Positions 38,207 through 46,390 of a stretch of 64,000 nucleotides of DNA are shown here, one piece after another. The position numbers and the translations under genes are program-made. This DNA comes from Bog-473 sp963751335 (GTDB lineage: Bacteria > Actinomycetota > Acidimicrobiia > Acidimicrobiales > RAAP-2), in assembly GCA_963751335.1 (NCBI GenBank), contig CAVVUB010000007.1:186001-250000 (forward strand). Direction: 5' to 3'. Under the pieces are notes generated by a model, which made no database searches, was not told the origin of the DNA, and was given only the letters and a program-made list of their open reading frames with translations. The number at the start of each line of letters is the position of its first letter. Within the stretch, counting starts at the first letter, position 1.

Positions 38207-38218
38207 AGGTTGCAACCT
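38207..38218. promoter_or_regulatory. Perfect 12-bp palindrome upstream of the monooxygenase
   Basis: AGGTTGCAACCT is a perfect palindrome, with a related half-site AGGTTGT 14 bases to the left (38194-38200). Position and symmetry suit a dimeric repressor such as TetR or MarR; no such regulator gene is adjacent. Confidence 0.45.
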
Positions 38219-38332
38219 GTTGATTCTGGCATCAGCGTGGCAACTCACGCCTTGAAGCTGTGAAGCAAGGACTGTTCCAGCCCGGCAGACGGGGCACCCA
38301 GTCCGGCAGCGGACGTACCTACGATCGCATCC

Positions 38333-38638
38333 TCAGGAGACCCCTTCGCTGATGCCGAGTCGAATCGCTCTGGCCACAGGAGACAGCCGATTCAGCGGAC
38401 CGTCCAGATCCAGTCCCCCCGAGACTGCTATTGGTGGTTGAGCCAAGAATCTGGGTTCCTTATCACGGTGGGGCCAACTGGCTGCATGCACAAGGAAGGG
38501 ATGACAAATGAATACGTCTCCGGCGGTGCCGGTTGCGAACACTTCGCCACTCCTCGCTGCCTGAGCTACGTCTGCACGGGGCCAAGCCTCGATGAACGAA
38601 TCGATGAAGCGCTGGACCACGACCGCTGGTTCACTCAT
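38333..38638 (-). pseudogene. PhyH-like dioxygenase, C-terminal remnant
   Basis: The segment GTAGDVFICHPFLVHAASWPH resembles the C-terminal iron-binding His region of phytanoyl-CoA dioxygenase (PhyH) proteins, continuing KEPRFLAQPPI. The N-terminal two thirds with the H-x-D motif are missing; the first 30 residues do not look like the family. Remnant of a 2-oxoglutarate-dependent oxygenase gene. Confidence 0.6.
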
Positions 38639-38759
38639 ATTTACAGCTCAAACTCCGACCAGCACGATCTCACAATCCGGCTTATCGGTCGACCTCGTCT
38701 CGTACGGGGCTAACCGGCGGTGGCGGTGCGTACTAATGGGGTTGTGAAACCATTCATCC

Positions 38760-39212
38760 ATGGGAAAGGGCCAGCCAGGAACGCACGACCTCAGTCTCGA
38801 GTTGGATGCCAATCCCGGCGAGAACGACTTCCAGGTTCTCGAAGACGGGATCGAACAGTTCAATCATTCGACTCCAGTCGGTCGAGATCGAATCAAGGTT
38901 TCCGTGGCGGTTTGGCTGCGTCAGCGCGAACAGGTTCTCGGTGGTGGCTACGGAGACACGCACTACGGCTGGCCGTACCTCAGCGCCCTCTGGGTGGACG
39001 AAGCGGTTCGAGGCCAAGTGTGGGGTAGCCGTCTGATTGAACTCTGGCAGAGGGAATTGCACGAGGTTGTCATGGAGCCTGGGTCGATACATATGGATTC
39101 CATGCGCCGATCTTTTACGAGCGGGTGGGTTATGAGGCGGATTCAAGGGATCACTGCAACGGCTTGGGCGAGTAGGCAACGCTTCGTTGCCCTAACCAAG
39201 GAGGAGCCGTAG
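38760..39212 (+). CDS. GNAT family N-acetyltransferase, compensating frameshifts
   Basis: About 150 residues. The acetyl-CoA-binding GNAT core is visible: FQVLEDGIEQFNHSTPVGRD, YLSALWVDEAVRGQVWGSRL and SIHMDS. The middle APIFYERVGYEADSRDHCNG (typical of the fold's last helix and strand) reads in a second frame from about 39100 to 39165 before the first frame returns for RQRFVALTKEEP. Two opposite shifts are therefore needed. Acetyl acceptor unknown; ribosomal-protein-like or antibiotic acetylation cannot be judged. Confidence 0.65.
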   Translation: MGKGQPGTHDLSLELDANPGENDFQVLEDGIEQFNHSTPVGRDRIKVSVAVWLRQREQVLGGGYGDTHYGWPYLSALWVDEAVRGQVWGSRLIELWQRELHEVVMEPGSIHMDSMRRSFTSGWVMRRIQGITATAWASRQRFVALTKEEP

Positions 39213-40360
39213 ATGGGTGTCCGTCACATGACCCGAGAGCAAAAGCACATGGCCCGTCGACTCAAGGCCGAGGGATGACGCTGAAGGCGATCGCCAAAGA
39301 GGTCAGCTGTTCCTTGCCGCTGGTGACGGCCAGCGTGTCGTCCAGCAGCCCGATCAGGCCTACCTGACCGCTGGATGCCCGCACCAGGGCGCCTCACGCC
39401 GAGGATCGTGAGGAGATCTTGTTGGGGCTGGCCCGCGGTGAGTCGATGTCGGCCATCGCCCGCAGCCTTGGGCATGCCCCCTCCACCATCACCCGAGAAG
39501 TCGCCGCCAACGGGGGGATCCGGCGTTACGGGGCCTGGAAGTACACTGCCGAGCCGAGAGATCGGCGCGGCGACCCAAGCCCGCCAAGCTGGCGTCCGCC
39601 CTCTGATGCGCCAGGTGAGCATCTGGCTCGAGCAGCTGTGGTCACCCCAGGAGATCGCCGAGCGCTTGCGCTTGGAGTACCCCCACGATCCGATGATGCA
39701 GGTGAGCCACGAGACCATCTACCAGTCCCTCTTCGTCCAAGGCCGCGGTGAACTGCGCCGTGAGCTGGCCCGCTGCCTGCGCTCGGGGCGTACGGCGCGA
39801 CGTCATCAGGGCCGGGCGGAGAAGCGAGGCAAGAACCCCAACATGGTCATGATCAGCGAGCGGCCCGCCGAGGTCGATGATCGGGCCGTGCCCGGGCACT
39901 GGGAAGGTGATCTCATCATCGGGGCCGGCGGCAAGTCAGCGGTGGGCACCTTGGTCGAGCGCTTGACCCGCTTCGTGCTGCTCTTGCACCTTCCGGGGGA
40001 CCACGGGGCCGAGAGCGTCGAGAGGGCCAGCGCAAGGCCATCATGAAGTTGCCCGACGAGCTCGCCCGCTCCATCACCTGGGATCAGGGTAAAGAGATGG
40101 CGGGCCACGTGGACTTCACCGTGGCCACCGGCATCCCGATCTACTTCTGCGATCCCCACTCGCCTGGCAACGCGGATCGAACGAGAACACGAACGGACTG
40201 CTGCGCCAATACATGCCCAAGAGCACTGACCTCTCGCAGCACAGTGCCGCCGATCTGGCCCGCATCAACGAAGCCTCAACGGGCGTCCTCGCAAGACACT
40301 TGGATATATGAAACCATCAGAGAAGTCGCCGAGCCGTGCGCTCACGCGAAACCGCCGAGA
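39213..40360 (+). pseudogene. IS30 family transposase, multiple frameshifts
   Basis: IS30 landmarks appear in several frames: helix-turn-helix RGESMSAIARSLGHAPSTIT, then SPQEIAERLRLEYP, HETIYQSLFVQGRG, GHWEGDLIIGAGGKSAVGTL with the first catalytic Asp, SITWDQGKEMAGHVDF with the second, and the C-terminal NGLLRQYMPKSTDLSQ and RPRKTLGYMKPSEK. Shifts occur near 39275, 39560, 40030, 40170 and 40265. Inactive unless most of these are sequencing errors. Ends of the IS were not located. Confidence 0.8.
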
Positions 40361-40457
40361 GTTTGGGCGACTAAAAAGAAATTTCCCCCTGGTTCAGCCC
40401 GTCACTTCTCTGGAAACGTCTGCCGTAGGCGATCTTCTGGGTGCCCCACTCGTGCCG

Positions 40458-40888
40458 TTAGGGGCGCCCCTTCGCCGGGCTGATGTCACTTTCGCTGACT
40501 CGGATCCGTCGGCGGAGCCAGTCGGCAAACCATGTCTCGTCGACATCGTGCGCGGCCACAGCGAGGATGGCCGTCTCAGCTTCGTCGACGTCAGGGGGTC
40601 AGGATCCCAGACGACATCGTTGAGATCGAGGAAGAGTACGAGGCACGCCCAGCTCGCCCTCTTGTTGCCGTCAGGCAGCGAATGATTTTACGCCAGATGA
40701 CAGGTCAGCACCGCCGCCTTGTCGATGAGATCGGGGTAGAAGTCCTGATCGCCAAAGCCGGCCTGAGGGGCGTGAAGGGCTGAATCGGCCAGGTTGATGC
40801 TGCCCGTGTTGGCCAAGGACCTGCGCTTCGATCCCCGTGACCTGTTCGTCGAGCCAAAGAACTCGGGCAGGGAGATGAATCGGGTCAA
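40458..40888 (-). pseudogene. Doc/Fic-type toxin, module 1, nonsense and frameshifts
   Basis: The Doc pattern is traceable across three frames: FISLPE, WLDEQVTGIEAQVL, INLADSALHAPQAGFGDQDF, YPDLIDKAAVLTCHLA, then the Fic motif NHSLPDGNKRASW and VDEAETAILAVAAHDVDETW. A TAA interrupts just before the Fic motif where an AAA (Lys) is expected, and frame changes occur near 40610 and twice near 40800-40860. Doc toxins phosphorylate elongation factor Tu; this copy should be dead. It overlaps the antitoxin stop as TTGA. Confidence 0.75.
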
Positions 40889-41094
40889 CGAGCGAGCCGG
40901 TCGAGCAGTTCCTTGTCTCGCTTGAGGAGCCGGCTGGCTCGAGTAGTGAAGTCCTCGTCGGCGCGTACACGGGCGATCTCCGCAGAGAGCGACTCGATGA
41001 TGAGCGCGTTCACACTGGTGCCCTTCACGCGTGCGACTGCCTCGGCCTGTTCGGCCAACTCCTCGGGCAGCCGGACGGTGGTCTGCTTTGCCAT
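40885..41094 (-). CDS. Ribbon-helix-helix antitoxin, module 1
   Basis: 69 residues: MAKQTTVRLPEELAEQAEAV starts with the DNA-contacting beta strand, then VKGTSVNALIIESLSAEIAR forms the two helices, as in Arc/CopG-type proteins. The tail (RASRLLKRDKELLDRLAR) would bind the toxin. Paired with the dead Doc gene. A 16-bp palindrome starts at the first base of the start codon. It may survive as an orphan regulator of this and the related module at 56.6 kb. Confidence 0.85.
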   Translation of the reverse strand: MAKQTTVRLPEELAEQAEAVARVKGTSVNALIIESLSAEIARVRADEDFTTRASRLLKRDKELLDRLAR

Positions 41095-41109
41095 GACATC
41101 ATGATATCA
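41094..41109 (-). promoter_or_regulatory. Operator of toxin-antitoxin module 1
   Basis: TGACATCATGATATCA, palindromic at 14 of 16 positions, abuts the antitoxin ATG. The equivalent site at 56870-56885 sits at the same place relative to its antitoxin and shares the TCATGATA core. No ribosome-binding site fits between, suggesting a leaderless or operator-overlapped start. Confidence 0.6.
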
Positions 41110-41508
41110 CGATGCACCCGATCCCGACGTCGACCGGCGTCAGCGACTTCCATAGTGCTCGAGAAGGCTTGGTCTATAAGTGGGCCTATATTTTCGGATC
41201 CGCCACTTTCCGGCGCCCACGAATCGTGCCTGGTGAGCGATTTAGGTGTCCGAAGATTCGTGCCTGAGTCCGCCAAACCTCGGATTAGCAGTGAGTCCGA
41301 TTCGGCCGCTCTCGCACCTCTTAGGAGGCGAGGCCTTGGCGCGGATGGCAATGAGAAGGATGTCCTGACAGCCTTTGATCCGCCGAACGCAGCGTTGTGC
41401 ATCGATCATTCCGGGTGTCGTGCCAGCGCAGCAAACAGGGGTCGCGCCAGCGCTTGACCCCTCCGTTCCGCCGTAGGGTGACCAAGCAGTGAGGACGAGC
41501 TGGATCAC
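41110..41508. other. Intergenic, no supported gene
   Basis: No frame here has both a start signal and protein-like composition. It is lower in GC than the chromosomal flanks and probably consists of element debris. Confidence 0.4.
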
Positions 41509-41727
41509 GTGGATTTGCCTTCACCTGGTGGTAGCCGGTGCACTGATTTCAAGCGGATCCGAGGTGGCCAAGGCCTCTCGACACCGATCCTCGACGTAAA
41601 CAGCATCTCGTGTCCGACTGTGACCTCGTGCATAGTGGTTGGCTCCGCGGGCCCCAGCACTCTTGAGCAACCGCCAGCCGCCATCGCCGTAACAAACGAC
41701 GGGAGTGACACTTGGACCACCCCGTAA
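41509..41727 (+). pseudogene. Fragment of a C-x5-C blade repeat protein
   Basis: One repeat unit is readable: LDVNSISCPTVTSCIVVGSA followed by IAVTNDGSDTWTTP, the pattern of the secreted repeat proteins at 35.4 and 46.4 kb. No signal peptide and only one blade. Remnant of a third member. The sequence to 41894 holds nothing else except the ribosome-binding site (GGAGGGG) of the next gene. Confidence 0.5.
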
Positions 41728-41894
41728 CACGTTGGATGCCGGCGCTTGACACCGACGCAAAAGCACACAGGAGCTGACGTTCTCGGCGGAGATAAGACGA
41801 GCCTAGAGTTTCTAGACAAGGGCATTTTCCGACGCTCACTGGATGACCGCGACGCCGGGATGCAGACAGGTCAAACCTCCGACAACATGGAGGG

Positions 41895-42422
41895 GTGACC
41901 CCTTCCCGGCCGCTCTACGTCGTGATTTCGGGTCCTCCTGGAAGTGGCAAGACAACGCTGGCAATGGGAATAGCGCTGGAGATGCGTCTGCCACTGATTG
42001 CGAAGGACTTGATCAAGGAGACGTTGATGTCCGTACTGGCGGTCTCCGACGTTGACACGTCGAGGATGATCGGACAGGCCGCAGTGGAGGTCATGTACGC
42101 CGTGGCAGCGACGGCTTCAAGTGGGGCCGTCCTCGAGGCGAACTTCCATCGCTCTGTCTCTCGTGCGGGGATTCAGGCGCTTCCCGGCCTGATTATCGAG
42201 GTGTTCTGCCGCTGTGATCGTGAGATCGCACTTTCTCGGTACCGAGAGCGGTCCCAGAATCGCCATCCCGGCCACTTTGATGACCGTCGCTCGGACGACG
42301 AACTCTGGAATGACGAAATGACCATGCCGGTCGCGGGTGAATGGGCTGTTCTTGAAGTCAACACCGACCACCCTTTGGACATCTCAACGGTCATCAAGGA
42401 CATAAATAGGCTGGTCGGGTAG
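41895..42422 (+). CDS. P-loop kinase-like AAA ATPase
   Basis: 175 residues, GTG start just after GGAGGG. Walker A ISGPPGSGKTTLA (residues 11-23) opens the protein. DLIKETLM, EANFHR and a CRCDREIALSRYRERSQNRHPGH lid-like region follow, as in small nucleoside/antibiotic kinases and zeta-toxin-like phosphotransferases. The substrate is not evident. Together with the HIT gene 80 bases downstream it could be a nucleotide-processing pair. Frame intact. Confidence 0.78.
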   Translation: MTPSRPLYVVISGPPGSGKTTLAMGIALEMRLPLIAKDLIKETLMSVLAVSDVDTSRMIGQAAVEVMYAVAATASSGAVLEANFHRSVSRAGIQALPGLIIEVFCRCDREIALSRYRERSQNRHPGHFDDRRSDDELWNDEMTMPVAGEWAVLEVNTDHPLDISTVIKDINRLVG

Positions 42423-42504
42423 CCACGTGTTGACGCTGCCCAGCTTGGCGAAGTAGGCGAGCTACGGAGGGCTCAACCCCCGCTCCGGCCCTACGATTCT
42501 TTTG

Positions 42505-42957
42505 ATGCACCTTGAGGATTGCTTCGTCTGTGCAAAACATGCGCTGGGCGATGCCGCCCCCGGAGGCGTTCTGTTCGAGGATGAACTCGTCTATGCCGGG
42601 CACGCGTATCGGCCTGCCAAACGAGTGTCGGCTTATCGCGGCTATCTCGTCGCCGAGCCCAGGAGACATGCGACAGGATTGGGCGATCTCACAGATCGAG
42701 AGGCAGCGGCCCTGGGTCTACTGGTGAGCCGTCTGGCCCGAGCCCTGAAAGAGGTGGCTGGAGCCGAGCACGTCTACAGCTTTGTCCTAGGCGACGGGTT
42801 GGCCCACCTTCATGTCGTCTTGGCACCGCGGTACGCCGGCACTCCCCGGGAGTATTGGGGGATACGGCTCCGGGAGTGGCCCGACGCTCCCCGCGTTGGC
42901 GAAGATGAGATGGGGAGGCTGGTGGCTCGGCTCCGCGCATGCGTGTCCGCCGATTGA
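42505..42957 (+). CDS. HIT family nucleotide hydrolase/transferase
   Basis: 150 residues. The histidine-triad region is GDGLAHLHVVLAPR (H-x-H-x-x), near residue 95; the third His of the classic H-x-H-x-H is replaced by Val-Leu, so the triad is degenerate. The N-terminal FVCAKHALGD could bind zinc. HIT proteins split dinucleoside polyphosphates or nucleoside phosphoramidates. ATG 42505 is used; a TTG lies directly before it. Confidence 0.75.
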   Translation: MHLEDCFVCAKHALGDAAPGGVLFEDELVYAGHAYRPAKRVSAYRGYLVAEPRRHATGLGDLTDREAAALGLLVSRLARALKEVAGAEHVYSFVLGDGLAHLHVVLAPRYAGTPREYWGIRLREWPDAPRVGEDEMGRLVARLRACVSAD

Positions 42958-42994
42958 AGGGGTGACCCAGTAAGCCGCCTGACGGCACTCTGGA

Positions 42995-43201
42995 CTGACT
43001 CGGATCCGTCGGCGGAGCCAGTCGGCAAACCATGCCTCGTCGACATCGTGCGCGTCCGCGAGCCAGAGAACCCGGGCAGTGAGATGAATCGGGTCAACGA
43101 ACGAGCACGTCGAGCAGTTCCTTGTCTCGCTTGAGCAGCCGACCGGCTCGAGCGGTGAGGTCCTTGTCGGCGCGCACTCGTGCGATTTTCCGCAGAGAGC
43201 G
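42995..43201 (-). pseudogene. Internally deleted copy of toxin-antitoxin module 1
   Basis: 42995-43058 repeats 40495-40558 with one clear mismatch, and 43060-43201 is closely related to 40851-40990, but the roughly 290 bases between (the toxin core with the Fic motif) are missing. The antitoxin half also ends abruptly at 43201, ten bases before the stop of the penicillin-binding protein gene. Non-functional duplicate. Confidence 0.85.
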
Positions 43202-43210
43202 CCATCCAGA

Positions 43211-44719
43211 TCAGTTGCCTCCTGGTAACGCGGCTGCAGCGTTTAGCATCGCTTTCATGATCGGTCCTGCGTCGGCGGCGCCGGTTCCGTCGAATGATTG
43301 CAACGGGACAACCACTGCCACCGCGATCTTGGGGTCGTTCGCAGGAGCAAAGCCGATCATCCAATCGTCAGTGTCGGCCTGAGGATTACCGGTCTGCGCA
43401 GTACCGGTCTTCACGGCCGCGTTGAGTGTTGGTGAGAACCCGACCTTGTCTGCCGTTCCGCTCGTGACCACCGATTGCATCAGGGACGTAACGCTTGCCG
43501 CAGCTTGTGGTGTCGCTGCGGTCATCCAAGGGCTGGGGTTCGTTGACGAGACCTGACTTCCCTCATTGTTCGCGATCTGCTGCACAAAATACGGCTTCAT
43601 GATCACTCCGTGGTTGGCGATGCCTGCCGCAACGAGGACGTTCGAGAGGGCGCTGGCGGTAACGTTGAATTGCCCGATGGCGGAGTAGGCCAGAAAGGCC
43701 TGGTTTGGTGGCTGAATCGCGTTCACCGCAGGAAAGCTCGGCGTAGCAACCCAGTTTTTCGGGAGATCGACCGGCGGCGTCGAGTTGTACCCAAAGAGCT
43801 CGGCCTGTTTTGAAAGAATTGGTGCCCCCAAGGCAATACCAAGCAGCCCGTACCCAGGGTCGCATGACTCAGGAAGCATCTGTACCATCGTCCCCCCGCA
43901 GGGCGATCCTCCGTCGTTTGTCAGAAGTTTCGGCGAGTTAGGCAGCTTTGTCGCCCCAGCGACCGGAAAGTTGAAATTGGTCAGGGCTGGAGCAAGGTTG
44001 TAGACAGCGGTCGAAGTCACAACCTTGAAGGTTGAACCCGGAGGGAACGTGTCGCCGGTGGCCAAAGGAACCCCCGGGTATATTCCCTCAGGGTCCCGCA
44101 CGTTGAAATAGGAGAATCCCGCCAACCGCTCGGTTGCGATGTCAGGGTTAGCAAGTGCGTTGGGGTCGAAGGTGGGATTCGAGTAGTCCGCAAGGATCGC
44201 ACCAGTTGACGGGTTCATCGCTACAACTCCGGCGTCGGTATTCTTGCCCGAGACCTGACTCAGTGCTGCTTTCGCTGCCTCTTGGAGTGCGGGAACGATC
44301 GTCAGCGTGAGGTTGTCCTTCGAAGTTCCGCGGGGGTCGAACCCGAGTGCCTGTGAAAGTGTTTGAGCGGGCAAAGTGTGCTCTTTGAGCTGGTCGTTGT
44401 ACTCGTTCTCGATGCCTCCCGTTCCGTAATACGTGGAGGCGTATCCGACGACCTGCGAATAGAGCGAGCCCAGCGGATACTCCCGGAGAAATTTGTATGG
44501 ACTGGCTGCTTTGGATTTCACCGACTCTGCCAACAGAGTCCCGTCCGAGGCGTAGATGTTGCCGCGGTTATTGTTGTAGTTGTTTGCCTGGTTGCGGGGG
44601 TTGTTCGCGGAAGCACGAAGGAGTGGGGCCTTTACAAGCTGAATATTCACAATCTGAACAATCACCAGCGCAAAGAGGATCACCATTACCACGCCGAGCC
44701 ACCGGATGCGTCGTCCCAT
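43211..44719 (-). CDS. Class B-like penicillin-binding protein (PbpA type)
   Basis: 502 residues. An N-terminal membrane anchor (WLGVVMVILFALVIVQIV) leads to a dimerisation region (NNRGNIYASDGTLLAES) and the transpeptidase domain. The active-site PPGSTFK (S-x-x-K), YSAIGQFNVTAS in the second-motif region and AVKTGTAQTG (K-T-G) are present. It crosslinks peptidoglycan outside the membrane. Being cargo, it could alter beta-lactam response, which is inference. The gene is bounded by a truncated toxin-antitoxin copy and a truncated transposase, so it seems to have arrived as a separate block. Confidence 0.92.
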   Translation of the reverse strand: MGRRIRWLGVVMVILFALVIVQIVNIQLVKAPLLRASANNPRNQANNYNNNRGNIYASDGTLLAESVKSKAASPYKFLREYPLGSLYSQVVGYASTYYGTGGIENEYNDQLKEHTLPAQTLSQALGFDPRGTSKDNLTLTIVPALQEAAKAALSQVSGKNTDAGVVAMNPSTGAILADYSNPTFDPNALANPDIATERLAGFSYFNVRDPEGIYPGVPLATGDTFPPGSTFKVVTSTAVYNLAPALTNFNFPVAGATKLPNSPKLLTNDGGSPCGGTMVQMLPESCDPGYGLLGIALGAPILSKQAELFGYNSTPPVDLPKNWVATPSFPAVNAIQPPNQAFLAYSAIGQFNVTASALSNVLVAAGIANHGVIMKPYFVQQIANNEGSQVSSTNPSPWMTAATPQAAASVTSLMQSVVTSGTADKVGFSPTLNAAVKTGTAQTGNPQADTDDWMIGFAPANDPKIAVAVVVPLQSFDGTGAADAGPIMKAMLNAAAALPGGN

Positions 44720-44790
44720 CGAATTAGATTGTCCTTCCGCTACCGATCACAGTTCACGAATCCCGCAACGATCCTACTACTCCTTCCCAG

Positions 44791-45960
44791 TTGAACGAGA
44801 AGCTGCTCGAGAAGGCGAACGCGGCCCACGTGGTCAAGCTCGACAAGGTCCGCGCCGACACGACGGTCGTCCCGGCCAACGTCGCCTACCCGACCGACTC
44901 GGGCCTGCTGGCCAAAGGGGTAGCCAAGCTCACCAAGACCGTGGGGGCCATCAACGCCGCCGGGCTGGCCCGGCGCACGCACTTTCGGGACCGCACCCGC
45001 TCGGTGCGCCGACGGGCCCATCAGATCGCGGCCTGGCTGCGCCGGCGCAGCGGGGAGGCCAAAGACGAGGTGCTGGTGCTGACCGGCGAGTTGGCCACCA
45101 TCGCCGAGGCGAGCCATCAAAGACGCCCAGGTCGTGGCCAGAAATGCCCGCCGGGCGCTGCGCCGGGCCGGCGCGGGAGCCTCGGGCAAGGCGAGCGCAC
45201 TCGTCGCCGAGCTCGAGCGCACGATCACCGTCCTCGAGCGAGTCGTGGCCCAGACCGCGCACCCGACTCGGCGGCGAGGTCCCCGACGGATCGACGCGCA
45301 TCGTGTCGCTCCACGACACCGACGCCCGGCCCATCGCCAAGGGACGCCTGGGGCGTCCGGTCGAGTTCGGCTTCAAGGCACAGGTGGCCGACAACACCGA
45401 CGGCATCGTGGTGGACCACTGCGTCGAGATGGGCAACCCGCCCGACGCTCCGATGCTCGGGGCCGCCATCGGCCGCATCAAGCAAGAGGTTCTCCAAGGT
45501 GCCCAGAGCCGCCACCGCCGATCGCGGCTATGGCGAGGCCAAGGTTGAAGACCGAGCTCCACGAGCTCGGCGTCACCCACGTCGCCATCCCGCGGAAGGG
45601 ACGTCCCGGTGCGCCCGACAAGGCGTCGAGTCGGCGCGTCGCTTCCGCAAGCTCGTCAAGTGGCGCACCGGATCCGAAGGACGTATCTCGTATCTCAAGC
45701 ACTCCTGGGGTTGGGAGCGCACCAGGATCGACGGCATCGACGGGGCGCGCACGTGGTGCGGCTGGGGCGTCTTGGCCCACAACGCCACCAAGATCGCCGT
45801 GCTGATCGACGAACGCGGACAGAACAACAGTCCCACTCCTTCTCGCCAAGCAACGATCGAGAACCTCCTGGAGAACCACCAGGACGCGCCCCGCCAGCGC
45901 CGCACCGAGCCCCTGCCTGATCTCGCCCCGATCCTCTCCCGTCGCGCCCTCCGAGCCGGA
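44791..45960 (+). pseudogene. DDE transposase, 5'-truncated and frameshifted
   Basis: Starts inside a transposase: EKLLEKANAAHVVKLDKVRA, DTTVVPANVAYPTDSGLLAK carries the first catalytic Asp. Later parts lie in other frames: PDGSTRIVSLHDTDARPIAK, VEFGFKAQVADNTDGIVVDH, ATADRGYGEAKV, then WRTGSEGRISYLKHSWGWER. The family resembles DDE_Tnp_1_6/ISNCY-type transposases; the exact family is uncertain. About 100 N-terminal residues are missing, cut at the PBP upstream region. Confidence 0.72.
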
Positions 45961-46390
45961 AACGGCCGGAAAACGGGGTCAAAAGCGACCGGAGAGGTCG
46001 GAGCGGGGGCACGATGGGCGCACGCGGCGGTCACTCAGGACAGCTGGGGAATCGCACCGAAACTACTTTTTCAGGGCGAAGTAGCTATCCAGCGTGTCGT
46101 TTTGGGGTCGAGTCGAAACCCTGGAGTCAGTCCATTAATTCGTCTCCAGCCGGTCGGACTGACCGTCCAAGCGTCGGTCGAGCAGGGAATCGTCGAGTTG
46201 GACGACCTCCGTGCCGAGGACGCAAGCTCATCAAGAAAAGAAACTGACGTTAATGAGGATGAAATACAGGGTCTGGTCGCTCGTCGTGCACACGTCGTGG
46301 ACGCTTGAAGATTTTCCGTCCGCCGCTACGCCGCGTCACGCGACGTAGTTGCCTCTCATTTACAGGTATCGCTCGAGGTCACGCTTTGAC
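45961..46390. other. Intergenic, no gene seen
   Basis: Contains the trailing open frame of the transposase remnant and lower-GC sequence ahead of the convergent secreted repeat gene. A right IS end is expected here but was not identified. No terminator with a T-run was found. Confidence 0.4.
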
